DNA of 64,000 bases from assembly GCF_001027285.1 (NCBI RefSeq), contig NZ_CP011509.1, positions 9,138,501 through 9,202,500 of the forward strand. The letters are read 5' to 3'. The DNA comes from Archangium gephyra. Lineage in GTDB: Bacteria > Myxococcota > Myxococcia > Myxococcales > Myxococcaceae. The notes under the pieces were generated by a model, which saw only the letters and a program-made list of their open reading frames with translations, searched no databases and had not been told where the DNA came from. Positions 7,901 to 16,749 of this stretch are shown here, one piece after another. A program made the position numbers and the translations under genes. Numbering within the stretch: the first letter of the stretch is position 1; each line of letters starts with the position of its first letter.

Positions 7901-9852
7901 TGTCGCTCATCGCCGAGCGCGCCATGCGGCTGTGCGGTGCGTCCGGAACGGCGGTGGCCCTGGCCGAGGGCGACGAGCTCGTCTACCAGGTGACGCACGG
8001 CAACTCGATGGCGCATCGCGGCTTCCGGCTGAAGCTCGCCCAGAGCATCACGGGGATGAGCATCCTGCGCGGCGAGGTGCTCCACACCCGGGACACCGAG
8101 GAGGACCCCCGGGTGAACGTGGCCGCCACGCGCGCCACCGGCATCCGCTCGATGATCATCGTCCCGCTGCACCGGATTGGCAGCACCGTGGGGGCCATCA
8201 ACGTCAGCTACCCCGAGCCCAACGCCTACGATGACCTCGACGTCCGGACGCTCGAGATGATGGGCCGGCTGCTGGGCGCGGCGCTGAGCAACGCCGCCGA
8301 GTTCGAGGCCAAGCAGGCCCTGGTGGACAAGCTCGCCGCCACGCTCGCCGCGCTCCAGCAGAGCCAGGAGCTGTTCCACTCCTTCATGAACCACAGCCCG
8401 GTGCTGGCCTACATGAAGGACGAGGAGGGCCGGCAGACCTGGGTGAACGAGTCCTTCGCCCGCTTCCTCCAGCGCGACGCGGAGTCGCTGCGGGGGGTCA
8501 AGGACTCCGAGCTGATGCCTGCGCTGGCGGCCGCGCGGCTGCGCCGGGAGGACCAGGCGCTGCTCGCCACCGGGCAGCCCCTCCAGTCCGAGCAGGTGGT
8601 GCCCGCGCCGGATGGGACGGTGCATCACTGGCTCAACCACAAGTTCATCCTGCGCGATGCGAACGGCCGCCGGTTGATCGGGGCCGTCTCCATCGACATC
8701 ACCGCGCGCAAGCACACCGAGAAGGCGCTGCGCCGCTCCGAGGAGAGCTTCCGCGCGCTCATCGAGGGGATGCCGGAGGCCATCTTCGCGCACCGCGAGG
8801 GCAACCTGCTCTACATCAACCCGGCGGGGCTCGCCTTCCTGGATCAGCGCTCGGTGGAGGAGCTGTCCGGGAGGTCGCTGCTGGAGCTCATCCACCCGGA
8901 TGACCGGGGCGCGGCGGCCAACGTGCTCGAGGGCTCGCTCGAGCGGGGCCCCGCCACCATGCGGGAGGTGCGCTTCCTCCGAGCGGGTGGCCAGGTGATG
9001 ACGGCGGAGCTGAGCGCCATGCGGCTGCTCTTCGACGGCGAGCCGGCCACGGTGGTGAGCGCGCGCAACGTCACCGAGCGCAAGCAGATGCAGGCCCGTC
9101 TGCTGCTCGCGGACCGGCTGGCGAGCGTGGGCACCCTGGCCGCGGGCGTGGCGCATGAGATCAACAACCCGCTCGCCTTCGTGCTCTCCAACCTCGGCTT
9201 CCTCGAGGAGGAGTGCCAGCTGCTGAAGGATCTGCTGCCGGAGGATCGGCTGCGCGAGCTGGAGGACGTGCTGCGCGAGACGAAGCAGGGAGCGGAGCGG
9301 GTGCGGCACATCGTGCGCGACCTGCGGACGCTCTCGCGCGACGAGGGCGAGCAGCTCTCCGACGTGGACGTGCGCGCGGTGATCGAGTCGAGCCTGGGGC
9401 TGGTGCGCAACGAGCTGCGCCACCGCGCGCGCCTGGTGAAGGACTTCGAGCCGGTGCCGCTGGTGCGGGCGAGCGAGGGACGGCTGGGGCAGGTGCTGCT
9501 CAACCTGCTCATCAACGCCGCCCAGGCGGTTCCCGACGGGCTGCCCGGCGAGAACGAGGTGCGCGTGCGGCTGCGCGCCATCTCCGGGCGGGTCGTCATC
9601 GAGGTGCGGGACACGGGGTGTGGCATCGCCCCCGAGGTCCGTGACCGCATCTTCGATCCCTTCTTCACCACCAAGCCGGTGGGGACGGGAACGGGGCTGG
9701 GGCTCTCCATCTGCCACGGCATCGTGACGGCCATGGGAGGCGACATCTCGGTGGAGAGCGAAGTGGGACGGGGCAGCACCTTCCGCATCACCCTGCCCAT
9801 TCCCCGGGCGTCCTCGGGCACTCCCGAGCCGAAGGACGCGATGCCCGCCTGA
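7762..9852 (+). CDS. GAF-PAS-PAS sensor histidine kinase (3' part of a frameshifted gene)
   Basis: The frame encodes up to 696 residues, nominally from a GTG at 7762; real homology begins near residue 24. Domains in order: GAF (about 35-180), PAS (about 200-325, LFHSFMNHSPVLAYMKDEEG), PAS (about 330-445, SFRALIEGMPEAIFAH), HisKA with H-box LAAGVAHEINNPLAF and phosphoacceptor His465, then HATPase with N box LINAAQAV, G1 DTGCGIA and G2 GTGTGLGLSICHG. It is probably soluble, since no membrane segment is seen. No adjacent response regulator exists, so the partner is elsewhere. The upstream frame supplies a pseudo-receiver that this protein probably once carried, or still carries if the frameshift is a sequencing error. 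Confidence 0.82.
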   Translation: MARPAQAGRDAGPPGGAPLAGVHDRLSAIIQTQTDIANAGLELEKVMSLIAERAMRLCGASGTAVALAEGDELVYQVTHGNSMAHRGFRLKLAQSITGMSILRGEVLHTRDTEEDPRVNVAATRATGIRSMIIVPLHRIGSTVGAINVSYPEPNAYDDLDVRTLEMMGRLLGAALSNAAEFEAKQALVDKLAATLAALQQSQELFHSFMNHSPVLAYMKDEEGRQTWVNESFARFLQRDAESLRGVKDSELMPALAAARLRREDQALLATGQPLQSEQVVPAPDGTVHHWLNHKFILRDANGRRLIGAVSIDITARKHTEKALRRSEESFRALIEGMPEAIFAHREGNLLYINPAGLAFLDQRSVEELSGRSLLELIHPDDRGAAANVLEGSLERGPATMREVRFLRAGGQVMTAELSAMRLLFDGEPATVVSARNVTERKQMQARLLLADRLASVGTLAAGVAHEINNPLAFVLSNLGFLEEECQLLKDLLPEDRLRELEDVLRETKQGAERVRHIVRDLRTLSRDEGEQLSDVDVRAVIESSLGLVRNELRHRARLVKDFEPVPLVRASEGRLGQVLLNLLINAAQAVPDGLPGENEVRVRLRAISGRVVIEVRDTGCGIAPEVRDRIFDPFFTTKPVGTGTGLGLSICHGIVTAMGGDISVESEVGRGSTFRITLPIPRASSGTPEPKDAMPA

Positions 9853-9876
9853 GGGCCCCGTCCGCCCGGCCGGGCC

Positions 9877-10659
9877 TCAGCGCAGGCCCGGCAGCCGGGC
9901 CTTGAGCGACGGCAGCACCACCCGGTCGTCCATCATCCGCTGGTCGAAGACGAAGTGCTCGGTGGGCTCCACCTGCCACCGGCCTCCGAGCCGCTCGTTC
10001 AGCGCGAGGACGATCTCGTAGTACGTCCACCGCTCGTTGGCGTCGAGCAGGTACAGCCCCGGCTCGGCCCACGCGAGCGCCTGCAGGGCCCTCACGGTGT
10101 CATCCAGGAAGGAGCAGGCGGGAAACCACCGCGTGCTCGCCTCCACCCTGCCCCGCTCGCGCATCTGCGCCTCCAGCGAGGCCACCATGTTGTTGCCCGA
10201 GGGCCGCTCGTCAATCTGCCACCCCAGCCGCACCACCCGGGCCTCGGGGTTCTGCTCGAAGGCCCGCGCCTCGGCGCGCCGCTTCTCGTACCCGTAGCCC
10301 TCGGGCGCCTCCGGCTCCGAGTCCACCGTGAAGGGCCCGTGCGCGTGGTCCGAGAACACCATCGCCGTGCTGGAGAACACGAAGCGCACGCCCAGCTGCC
10401 GGGTGAGCCACGCCAGCTCGCTCGTCCACTCGTAGTTGATGAGCCACGACTCGTTGGCCCGTCCCGTGGGCCGCGAGGCCGTGGCCAGGTGGAAGAGCAC
10501 GTCCGGCGCCACCGAGCGCACGAAGCGCTCCATGGCCCAGTAGTCGTCCACCGGGACGCTGTCGCGGTCCCAGCAGAACACCTCGACGCCGTGGCGCCGC
10601 AGATCCTCGCACAGCCGTGAGCCGACGGTGCCGTTGGCACCCGTGATGAGGGCCCTCAT
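9877..10659 (-). CDS. NAD(P)-dependent epimerase/dehydratase, RmlD-like
   Basis: This is a 260-residue extended-SDR protein. It has the N-terminal dinucleotide-binding motif MRALITGANGTVGSRL, then APDVLFHLATASRP, a VFSSTAMVFSD Ser/Thr region and YGYEKRRAEA, which carries the catalytic YxxxK. This pattern is nearest to dTDP-4-dehydrorhamnose reductase-like nucleotide-sugar enzymes, though the substrate is not determined. ATG 10659 overlaps the stop of the upstream HAD-type gene by 4 bases, so it is the last gene of the plsX-led unit. It is convergent with the kinase, 24 bases away; that gap holds a short GC palindrome around 9868-9879 that could act as a terminator. Confidence 0.83.
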   Translation of the reverse strand: MRALITGANGTVGSRLCEDLRRHGVEVFCWDRDSVPVDDYWAMERFVRSVAPDVLFHLATASRPTGRANESWLINYEWTSELAWLTRQLGVRFVFSSTAMVFSDHAHGPFTVDSEPEAPEGYGYEKRRAEARAFEQNPEARVVRLGWQIDERPSGNNMVASLEAQMRERGRVEASTRWFPACSFLDDTVRALQALAWAEPGLYLLDANERWTYYEIVLALNERLGGRWQVEPTEHFVFDQRMMDDRVVLPSLKARLPGLR

Positions 10660-11693
10660 TGTGTCTTGCGCCCCTTGTGCGTGCGCGGGAGCGCGTGGTG
10701 GATGAGCTCCAGGTAGTCCACCGTCTGCGCCGGGGGCGGCGGCGGGGGCGTGCCCAGCGCGGCCAGGCGCTTGGTGAAGGCCGAGATGATGTCCGGCACC
10801 GGCCGCAACGCCTGGATGAGCGCGTTGGGCCCCTCCAGCGCCTGCACCAGCGCCGCCGCCGCCTGCTGCAGCGGCAGGCCCCGGCGCAGCAGATCCTGGA
10901 ACGAGTTGGAGAGCGTGATGATGTTGTGCCCCGCCGACTGCACCATCTCCACGGCGATCTTGATGACCTGCGGGGCCGTCAGGTGCCCGTCGGCCAGCAG
11001 CACCAGCGCGGCCTGGAAGTAGTTGAAGACGGGCACCACGCGCGGGCCGTAGTTGGCGAAGTGCGCCGGCGGCGTCAGCCGGTCCAGGTGGATGAAGATG
11101 CGCCGCACGGGGTCCGCCACCGGCGTCTTCTTCCACGCGGTGAGCACCCGCTTCGCCTCGTCCGGGTACACCGCGGCCGCCTCCAGAATCTGCTGCAGCA
11201 CCCGCTCGTCCACGCGCCCGGCGATCATGTCCGCGTAGAGCGAGTAGATGAAGGCATCCGCCTCGGCGTCATCGCCGAAGAGCACCTCCTCGGCCTCCAC
11301 GGGGGCGTTGGCGCGGCTCTCCAGGATGGCGGGCAGCTTGTAGCCCACCTGCCCGCGCAGGGCCCGGAAGCGCCCGCGCATCAGGTTGCCCACGTTGTCC
11401 TTGAGGATGAACTCGTCCCACACCACGCCGTCCAGCTTGAGCTTCTCCTCCAGCACCGAGCGCAGCTGCTTGGGGCTTCCGGAGACGATGCACAGCCGCG
11501 AGTCCCCGTTGGAGGCCAGCTCGCGGATGAGCGCGGACGCGCCCGGCACGGCCTGCTTCTCGTGGGCCTTCTGGAAGGCGGTGCGCAGCAGATCCCGGAG
11601 CGAGTCGAACTCCGTCTGCAGGTACGTCTTGTCCAGGTCCCAGCGGTAGATGCGCCGTGGAGGCCTGGGATCGATGCGATCCGGAAGACTCAC
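10656..11693 (-). CDS. APP1/DUF2183-like HAD-superfamily phosphatase-type protein
   Basis: The protein has 345 residues. The N-terminal half carries a HAD-like core: RWDLDKTYLQTE (DxDxT nucleophile motif, about residues 18-22), LCIVSGSPKQL (motif II Ser) and EVLFGDDAEADAF (motif IV acidic pair). This arrangement is that of the DUF2183/APP1 family, which includes fungal phosphatidate phosphatase. The C-terminal half is helical and ends in a proline stretch and a basic tail. The GTG start at 11693 overlaps the plsX stop by 4 bases. Being coupled to plsX suggests a role in phospholipid metabolism, perhaps dephosphorylating a lipid intermediate. That is inference from context. Confidence 0.75.
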   Translation of the reverse strand: MSLPDRIDPRPPRRIYRWDLDKTYLQTEFDSLRDLLRTAFQKAHEKQAVPGASALIRELASNGDSRLCIVSGSPKQLRSVLEEKLKLDGVVWDEFILKDNVGNLMRGRFRALRGQVGYKLPAILESRANAPVEAEEVLFGDDAEADAFIYSLYADMIAGRVDERVLQQILEAAAVYPDEAKRVLTAWKKTPVADPVRRIFIHLDRLTPPAHFANYGPRVVPVFNYFQAALVLLADGHLTAPQVIKIAVEMVQSAGHNIITLSNSFQDLLRRGLPLQQAAAALVQALEGPNALIQALRPVPDIISAFTKRLAALGTPPPPPPAQTVDYLELIHHALPRTHKGRKTQ

Positions 11694-12718
11694 CGCGCCA
11701 GACCCTGCTGGATGGCCTTGCCCAGATCATGGGCCACCGCCTTGGCGGCCACCTTGCCGGCGTTGGCGATGGCGCGGGCCTTCGAGCGGCCATGAGCCTT
11801 GATGAAGATGCGATCGAACCCGAGCACCGGTGCGCCCCCGTACTGTTCCCAGTCGGTGATGTCCTTGATGCGCTGGATGCCTCCGGACAGCATCGCCAGG
11901 CCGGCGCGCCAGCGCAGGCTCTCCTTGTAGGCGTACTGGGCCAGTTCCACCACCGTGTCGTGCACGCCCTCGAGCATCTTCAGGCACACGTTGCCCACGA
12001 AGCCGTCCGTCACCACCACGTCCGCGGTGCCCTTGGGGATGTCCACCCCCTCCACGTTCCCGATGAACTGCAGCCCCCGCATGGCCGAGAGCGCCGCGTG
12101 CGCCTCCACCACCTGGCGCGGGCCCTTGTTGGGCTCGGTGCCGTTGGACAGCAGCGCCACCTTGGGATTCTCGTTGCGTGAGATGATGCGCGCGTACGCC
12201 GCCCCCATCACCGCGAACGTCACCAGATCCTCCGCGGTGGCCTCCACCGTGGCCCCCACGTCCAGGATGAGCGAGAACGGATCCGCCTTCTGCCCGTGCC
12301 TGTCGCGGGTGGGGTACACGGCCGCGAGCGCCGCGCGCCGCACCCCGGGCAGCAGCTGGAAGTGACGGGCACACGAGAGCACGCAGGCCCCCGTGTTGCC
12401 GGCGGACACGAGCGCATCCGCCTCCCCCTCGGCCACCAGCCTCGCCGCCACCGACACGGACGCGTCCGGCTTGCGCGCCAGCGCCTCGCCGGGCTTCTCG
12501 TCCATGCCGATGTGCTCGGAGGCATGCTGCACCGAGATGCGCTCCCCGCTGTGCTTGATCTCGGCGAGCGCGTCATCGATGAGGGCACGGTCCCCCACCA
12601 ACAAGGCGTGGATGTGTGGTGACTCCAGCGAGAGCTGCGCGGCGCCCCTGACTACCTCCGCGGGGCCGTGGTCGCTCCCCATCACGTCGAACGCAATGGT
12701 GATGAGCTTGGTGGCCAT
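11690..12718 (-). CDS. plsX: Phosphate acyltransferase PlsX
   Basis: This 342-residue protein has normal PlsX length and conserved blocks throughout: IAFDVMGSDHGPAEVVRGA at the N-terminus, ALVSAGNTGACV, DPFSLILDVGATVEA, VALLSNGTEPNKG, GNVEGVDIPKGTADVVVTDG, FVGNVCLKMLEG and YGGAPVLGFD. PlsX converts acyl-ACP and phosphate to acyl-phosphate, the donor for glycerol-3-phosphate acylation by PlsY at the inner membrane. In many bacteria plsX sits with rpmF and fabH; here it instead leads a unit with a HAD-type protein and an epimerase, downstream of the glt operon. A hairpin at 12755-12782 separates it from that operon. Confidence 0.97.
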   Translation of the reverse strand: MATKLITIAFDVMGSDHGPAEVVRGAAQLSLESPHIHALLVGDRALIDDALAEIKHSGERISVQHASEHIGMDEKPGEALARKPDASVSVAARLVAEGEADALVSAGNTGACVLSCARHFQLLPGVRRAALAAVYPTRDRHGQKADPFSLILDVGATVEATAEDLVTFAVMGAAYARIISRNENPKVALLSNGTEPNKGPRQVVEAHAALSAMRGLQFIGNVEGVDIPKGTADVVVTDGFVGNVCLKMLEGVHDTVVELAQYAYKESLRWRAGLAMLSGGIQRIKDITDWEQYGGAPVLGFDRIFIKAHGRSKARAIANAGKVAAKAVAHDLGKAIQQGLAR

Positions 12719-12754
12719 GACGTCACCATCTTACACGTTCGTGGCGAACGCAAA

Positions 12755-12782
12755 GGGGCTGGATCCTCTCGGATCCAGCCCC
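12755..12782 (-). terminator. Strong hairpin after the gltC-like gene
   Basis: GGGGCTGGATCC (12755-12766), a TCTC loop and GGATCCAGCCCC (12771-12782) form a perfect 12-base-pair stem. On the minus strand it is followed by TTTGCG, a short T run. It lies between the stop of the TPR gene at 12804 and the plsX start at 12718. It is a likely intrinsic terminator or attenuator that isolates the glt operon from plsX. Confidence 0.8.
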
Positions 12783-12803
12783 TGAGTCACTGGGAGTCCG
12801 GGC

Positions 12804-14798
12804 TCAGTTGCTCTCGCTGGCCTGGATGGTCCGGTTGGCGGTGTCGCGCTGGATGCAGCCCTTGGTCAGGGTGTACTGGTAGGTGCCCAGCTCGTCGCGC
12901 CAGTACTCGCCCTCGTACGGCCAGTAGAGCTGGTCGTCGGCCACTGCCACCGAGAACCTGTACTTCTTGACGATGGCCGTCTTGCCGCCGGCCTTGAGCT
13001 GCTCCTCCAGGAACTCCTTCTCCTTGGTGACGGTCTCGAACTTGATGCGCAGACCGTTGGCCAGCAGCTGCTTGAGCGCCACCAGCTCCGTCTCCAGCTT
13101 GCCCTTGGCCATGATGCCGGCCTTCTCGATGAGGCCGGTGCGCTGCACCTTGAGGCCCTCGAGCAGCTGCTTGGACAGCTCGGAGTAGCGGAAGGTGTCG
13201 CCCTTCTCGCCGAAGGTGTCCATCTCCGTCTCCAGCTCGAGGATGGACTCGTTCGTCTTCTTCAGATCCTGGTCCGTGAGGGCCAGCCGGAGGATGCGCT
13301 CGAGGATGACGTCCGTCTCGCCCTTCTCCAGCCCGTCCTTGTTCTTCTTCTGCACGTCGGAGAGCACGCCGTAGTACTCGCTGGCCTCCAGCTGCTTCTT
13401 GGTGATCAGCTCCAGCTGATCATGCACCGGCAGGTAGGTGCGCTCGAAGTCCTGGAGGATGAGGCTGGATTCGCGGTAGCGGCAGTTCTCGTAATAGATG
13501 ACCGCCTTGAGGATCATCGCCTCGGGGAAGTACTCCTCGCGGAAGAAGGGCGAGGAGAGCGTAATGAGGTTGCCGAGCGCCTGCTCGTACTGGCCCACGC
13601 GGTAGTTGGCCCAGCTGGACTCGAACATGGACTCGAGCCACTGCGACGTGCCGCGCTCCACCTTGTTGAAATAGAAGAGGGCGTAGCGGTTCTGCTGCAT
13701 GCCGTAGTGGGTACGGCCCAGCTGCATGAAGGCCAGCTCGCGCAGCTTCTGGTTGGCCACGTTCTGCTCGGCGTCCAGGCCCGCGCCGGAGCGGGTGACG
13801 CGGATGATCTCCTTCATGGCCTCGATGGCGCCCACGGTGTTGATGTCCGTGCGCTTGGCGGCCGCGCTGGTGGCCCGGTTGCCGAAGCGGAAGAAGGTCA
13901 GGCCCTCGAGGAACTTGGCGCGCGGGTAGAAGACGTCCGTCTTGGGGATGAGCAGCGTGAGCCGCTTCACCTCGTTGAAGCTCTTGTCGGCGTCCTCGGT
14001 GCGGCCCACCTGATCCAGCGCCTTGCCCCGCACGAAGTGGTAGCGGGCCAGCAGGTAGTGGAACTCGGTGCGGAAGCGCTCGGGGAACTCCTGGTTGGCG
14101 TACTTGGCGATCTCATCCAGGATGACGGTCTCGTTCTTCGTCTTGCGGCTGATGAAGAAGAGCCACTCCAGGCTGGTGCGGAAGAACTTCGTCTCGGGAC
14201 CGACGGCGAGGATCTTCGAGAACTCGCCCAGCGACGAGTGGTAGAGGCCCATGCGGTAGAGGGCCTTGGCCAGCACGTAGCGCGCCTCCAGGTGCAGGCC
14301 GGCGAGCTTGGCGTCCTGGAGCATCTCGAAGGAGCTCATCGCCGCCTTCTCGTACTCCTCGTTCTTGAAGAGCGAGATGGCCACGTCCAGGCGCTGACGG
14401 TCACCGCTCTTGCCGGACACGTCCACCGCGTCGAAGGACATGGTGGGCGCGGCCTTGGGAGTGGCGGGCGTCTCCGCCGTCAGATCCAACCCCATGCCCG
14501 GGTTGGCGGACGGGTCCTGCGCCGCGGGAGCCGCGGGGGTGGACGCCGCCGTGCCCGTGTCGGCCGGAGCCGGGGTGGCGGAGGTGTCGGACGAGTCCGA
14601 GTCGGAGTCGGACTCGTCCTCGGCGGGCTGGGCGGCCGTGGGCTTCTTGCCCCGCGGCGGCTTGCGGGTGGGCTTCTTCTTCTTCTTGGAAGGCTGGGAG
14701 AGATCCAGACCCTCGAAGCTCTGAGCGGGCGAGGGCGTCGCCCACGCCAGCGAGAGCCCGAGGGTAGCGAGACAGAGGGGCCGAAGCAGACGTTTCAT
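12804..14798 (-). CDS. gltC: Exported TPR protein, gliding-motility GltC-like
   Basis: The protein has 664 residues. A signal peptide (MKRLLRPLCLATLGLSLAW, cleavage near PAQS) is followed by a lysine-rich stretch (KKKKKPTRKPPRGKK), an acidic Asp/Ser block and a Pro/Ala linker. TPR-like helical repeats fill about residues 150-480 (EYEKAAMSSFEMLQDA, ALYRMGLYHSSLGEFSKIL, YRVGQYEQALGNLI). A coiled-coil-like segment and a short WPYEGEYWRDELG module end the protein. Gene order (lipoprotein, barrel, barrel, TPR) matches, from memory, the gltK-gltB-gltA-gltC locus of Myxococcus xanthus, whose products form the outer-membrane part of the Agl-Glt gliding machine. The start at 14798 overlaps the stop of the next gene by 4 bases. 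Confidence 0.78.
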   Translation of the reverse strand: MKRLLRPLCLATLGLSLAWATPSPAQSFEGLDLSQPSKKKKKPTRKPPRGKKPTAAQPAEDESDSDSDSSDTSATPAPADTGTAASTPAAPAAQDPSANPGMGLDLTAETPATPKAAPTMSFDAVDVSGKSGDRQRLDVAISLFKNEEYEKAAMSSFEMLQDAKLAGLHLEARYVLAKALYRMGLYHSSLGEFSKILAVGPETKFFRTSLEWLFFISRKTKNETVILDEIAKYANQEFPERFRTEFHYLLARYHFVRGKALDQVGRTEDADKSFNEVKRLTLLIPKTDVFYPRAKFLEGLTFFRFGNRATSAAAKRTDINTVGAIEAMKEIIRVTRSGAGLDAEQNVANQKLRELAFMQLGRTHYGMQQNRYALFYFNKVERGTSQWLESMFESSWANYRVGQYEQALGNLITLSSPFFREEYFPEAMILKAVIYYENCRYRESSLILQDFERTYLPVHDQLELITKKQLEASEYYGVLSDVQKKNKDGLEKGETDVILERILRLALTDQDLKKTNESILELETEMDTFGEKGDTFRYSELSKQLLEGLKVQRTGLIEKAGIMAKGKLETELVALKQLLANGLRIKFETVTKEKEFLEEQLKAGGKTAIVKKYRFSVAVADDQLYWPYEGEYWRDELGTYQYTLTKGCIQRDTANRTIQASESN

Positions 14799-15607
14799 GG
14801 CTCGGGATGGGCGGAGGGGAAGAAGAGGGACACACCCAGCTCGAACATCAGCTGGTTGCGCAGCGTGGTGGCCGGGTTGAGGGCCTTCTCCACGTAGATG
14901 AGGTCACGGAACTCGGTGCGCACCGTCACCCAGCGGTTGAGGAAGAAGCGCATGCCGACGCCGACGTTGCCGCCCGCGGTGAGCTCCGCCGTCTTGGCGG
15001 GCCCGCGGTACTGCACCGCGGTGGCGCCCGCCACGCCGTAGAGATCGAAGTGGAGGAACTGCTCGGCCAGCAGGGAGATCTTCCCGTAGATGGGCGCCCA
15101 CTGGACGTCGACGCCGCCCATGAGGGTCAGCTGGCCGGGGGCCTCCCCATCCAGCTCCTCATAGGTGGGCCGGCGGCAGCCGCGGGTGCTGCCGTCATCG
15201 CCGGTGAAGGTGCAGATCTGCGCCGCGCTGGCCACCGTGTTGAGGGCGTAGCCGGCGCGCAGGCTCAACCCCAGCGTCTCGGTGGGGTGGTAGGTGAGCG
15301 TGCCACCCAGGATGTACTTCGAGAAGAAGGCATCCTTGATGGAGAGCGTGGCGGACGGGCTGAACTCGAAGCGGCCCTGCTTGAGGAAGAGGTGGCCGGA
15401 GACGGGACGGACGCGCTCGCGCAGGGGGCCGAGACGATCCTTGTCCACCTCGGACACGTCGCCGGCCTCCTGCTCGGAGCCGGACCCGGACGGGGCGGGC
15501 TTCGCCGGGGCGGCGGGCGCGGGAGTGGGAGCGGGTGCCGCGTCCTGGGCCAGGGCGGGCACGGGCGCCAGACAGAGCGCGATCAGCAGACGGGTGGCGG
15601 TCTTCAT
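14795..15607 (-). CDS. gltA: Outer-membrane beta-barrel protein, gliding-motility GltA-like
   Basis: The protein has 270 residues. The signal peptide is MKTATRLLIALCLAPVPALA, followed by an Ala/Pro linker. The core aligns with the myxobacterial outer-membrane barrel family: RVRPVSGHLFLKQGRFEF, SPSATLSIKDAFFSKY, then alternating amphipathic strands ending in an aromatic-rich C-terminus (QLMFELGVSLFFPS). The upstream gene encodes a clear paralog (LKKGRFEVAPSVTLSVND), so the two arose by tandem duplication. It is coupled to both neighbours by 4-base overlaps (14795-14798 and 15604-15607). The A versus B label rests on remembered order in M. xanthus (A next to the TPR gene) and could be reversed. 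Confidence 0.76.
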   Translation of the reverse strand: MKTATRLLIALCLAPVPALAQDAAPAPTPAPAAPAKPAPSGSGSEQEAGDVSEVDKDRLGPLRERVRPVSGHLFLKQGRFEFSPSATLSIKDAFFSKYILGGTLTYHPTETLGLSLRAGYALNTVASAAQICTFTGDDGSTRGCRRPTYEELDGEAPGQLTLMGGVDVQWAPIYGKISLLAEQFLHFDLYGVAGATAVQYRGPAKTAELTAGGNVGVGMRFFLNRWVTVRTEFRDLIYVEKALNPATTLRNQLMFELGVSLFFPSAHPEP

Positions 15608-16449
15608 TCGGACTCCCGACCGGTCGACTTCATCGGGAAGAAGAAGGAGATGCCGGCATTGAGGGTCATGAGGTTCTGGGTGGCGCCCTTGCTCGTGTTG
15701 AGAGGCTGATCCACGTAGGACGTGTTGATGAGCGCCACGTTCACCGCGAGGTAGTCACGGGCCACGAAGCGCAGGCCCAGGCCGAGGTCCACGGCGAAGC
15801 TGGGGCCACGGGGCACCTTGGGGGTCACCAGCACCTGGGACGTCTGGGTGTTCACCACGCCGAGGCCGCCCAGGAGGTAGGCATCGAAGTGGAGGATGTC
15901 GTTGAGGAAGGCCACCTTGCCGTAGAGCGGGCTCCACTCCACGTCGCCCATGGCCGCCCACTGGGGCACCGAGAAGAAGATGCGGCTGTCGAAGGTGCGC
16001 TTGGCGATGCGCACGTCATCCTCGGGCAGCACCTGCATGATGGAGAAGCGCCCGGCCACCGCCAGCGTGTCCGCCAGGTAGAAGGCCCCGCGCAACCCGG
16101 CGCCGAACTTGGTGTAGTACGGATCGTTCACCGACAAGGTGACGGAGGGCGCCACTTCGAAGCGGCCCTTCTTGAGGTACACCTTGCGCTGCACGCTCTT
16201 GACGCGGTCGTCGAGCGTGACGTCGCGATCCGCTGGCGAGAGCGGCTCGGCCGGAGGCGGCTCCGCCAACGTGGAGGGCAGCGGGGGCGGCTCCTCCGTG
16301 GGCGTCTCCGCGCTGGTGTCCGTCTCTTCCTGGGGCTTCTGCTCACCGCTGCTCAGATCGAGTCCGAGCCCCGTGTCTTCCTGGTTCTGGGCAACTGCTG
16401 ATGCTGGCGCGATGCACAGCGCGAGCACGATGGCCTGGAGGCGATTCAC
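15604..16449 (-). CDS. gltB: Outer-membrane beta-barrel protein, gliding-motility GltB-like
   Basis: The protein has 281 residues and is the first gene of the leftward glt operon. The GTG start at 16449 precedes a signal peptide (NRLQAIVLALCIAPASAVAQ). The mature N-terminus is acidic and Pro/Glu-rich. From about residue 80 it shares the barrel signature with its neighbour (YLKKGRFEVAPSVTLSVND, YLADTLAVAGRFSIMQ) and ends in NAGISFFFPMKS. Such barrels are thought to link the trans-envelope motor to the cell surface. The 300-base region upstream is shared with the divergent lipoprotein gene, so the two transcripts may be co-regulated. Confidence 0.76.
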   Translation of the reverse strand: MNRLQAIVLALCIAPASAVAQNQEDTGLGLDLSSGEQKPQEETDTSAETPTEEPPPLPSTLAEPPPAEPLSPADRDVTLDDRVKSVQRKVYLKKGRFEVAPSVTLSVNDPYYTKFGAGLRGAFYLADTLAVAGRFSIMQVLPEDDVRIAKRTFDSRIFFSVPQWAAMGDVEWSPLYGKVAFLNDILHFDAYLLGGLGVVNTQTSQVLVTPKVPRGPSFAVDLGLGLRFVARDYLAVNVALINTSYVDQPLNTSKGATQNLMTLNAGISFFFPMKSTGRESE

Positions 16450-16687
16450 TTCCGGGAGCTCCGTGTCATGGGGGCGTCCGCCCGCCGATACACCTTCGAA
16501 ATCGGAGGCTGAGGCAGCCGCATCCTATCCGTCACGCTCGCAACCCATCAACCTAACTCCGCTCGCCTGCTCCCTCTGTTGCATGCCGAGCGCGGCGAAA
16601 AGCCCCCTTTGTGTATCCACCCGGTACAGTTGCAGGAGGAGCGTCCGGCGCTCTCGCAGAGGGGGCATCCATGCGACCAAGGTACGG

Positions 16688-16715
16688 TTGGCATGAAGAG
16701 GCACTGTGCTACGGT
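16688..16715 (+). promoter_or_regulatory. Possible sigma-70-type promoter in the divergent glt intergenic region
   Basis: TTGGCA (16688-16693), a 16-base spacer and TACGGT (16710-16715) lie 34 bases before ATG 16750. The match is only partial, so this is a weak call. The rest of the 16450-16749 region has no convincing minus-strand promoter or operator that I can see. Confidence 0.3.
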
Positions 16716-16749
16716 GGCCGCCCACATGAGTCTCGTGAGGTGCACGTCG

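Noticed and set aside
7336-9717. Minus-strand frame of 793 codons over the kinase
   Set aside because: Antisense shadow of the GAF/PAS/kinase sequence; no recognisable motif.
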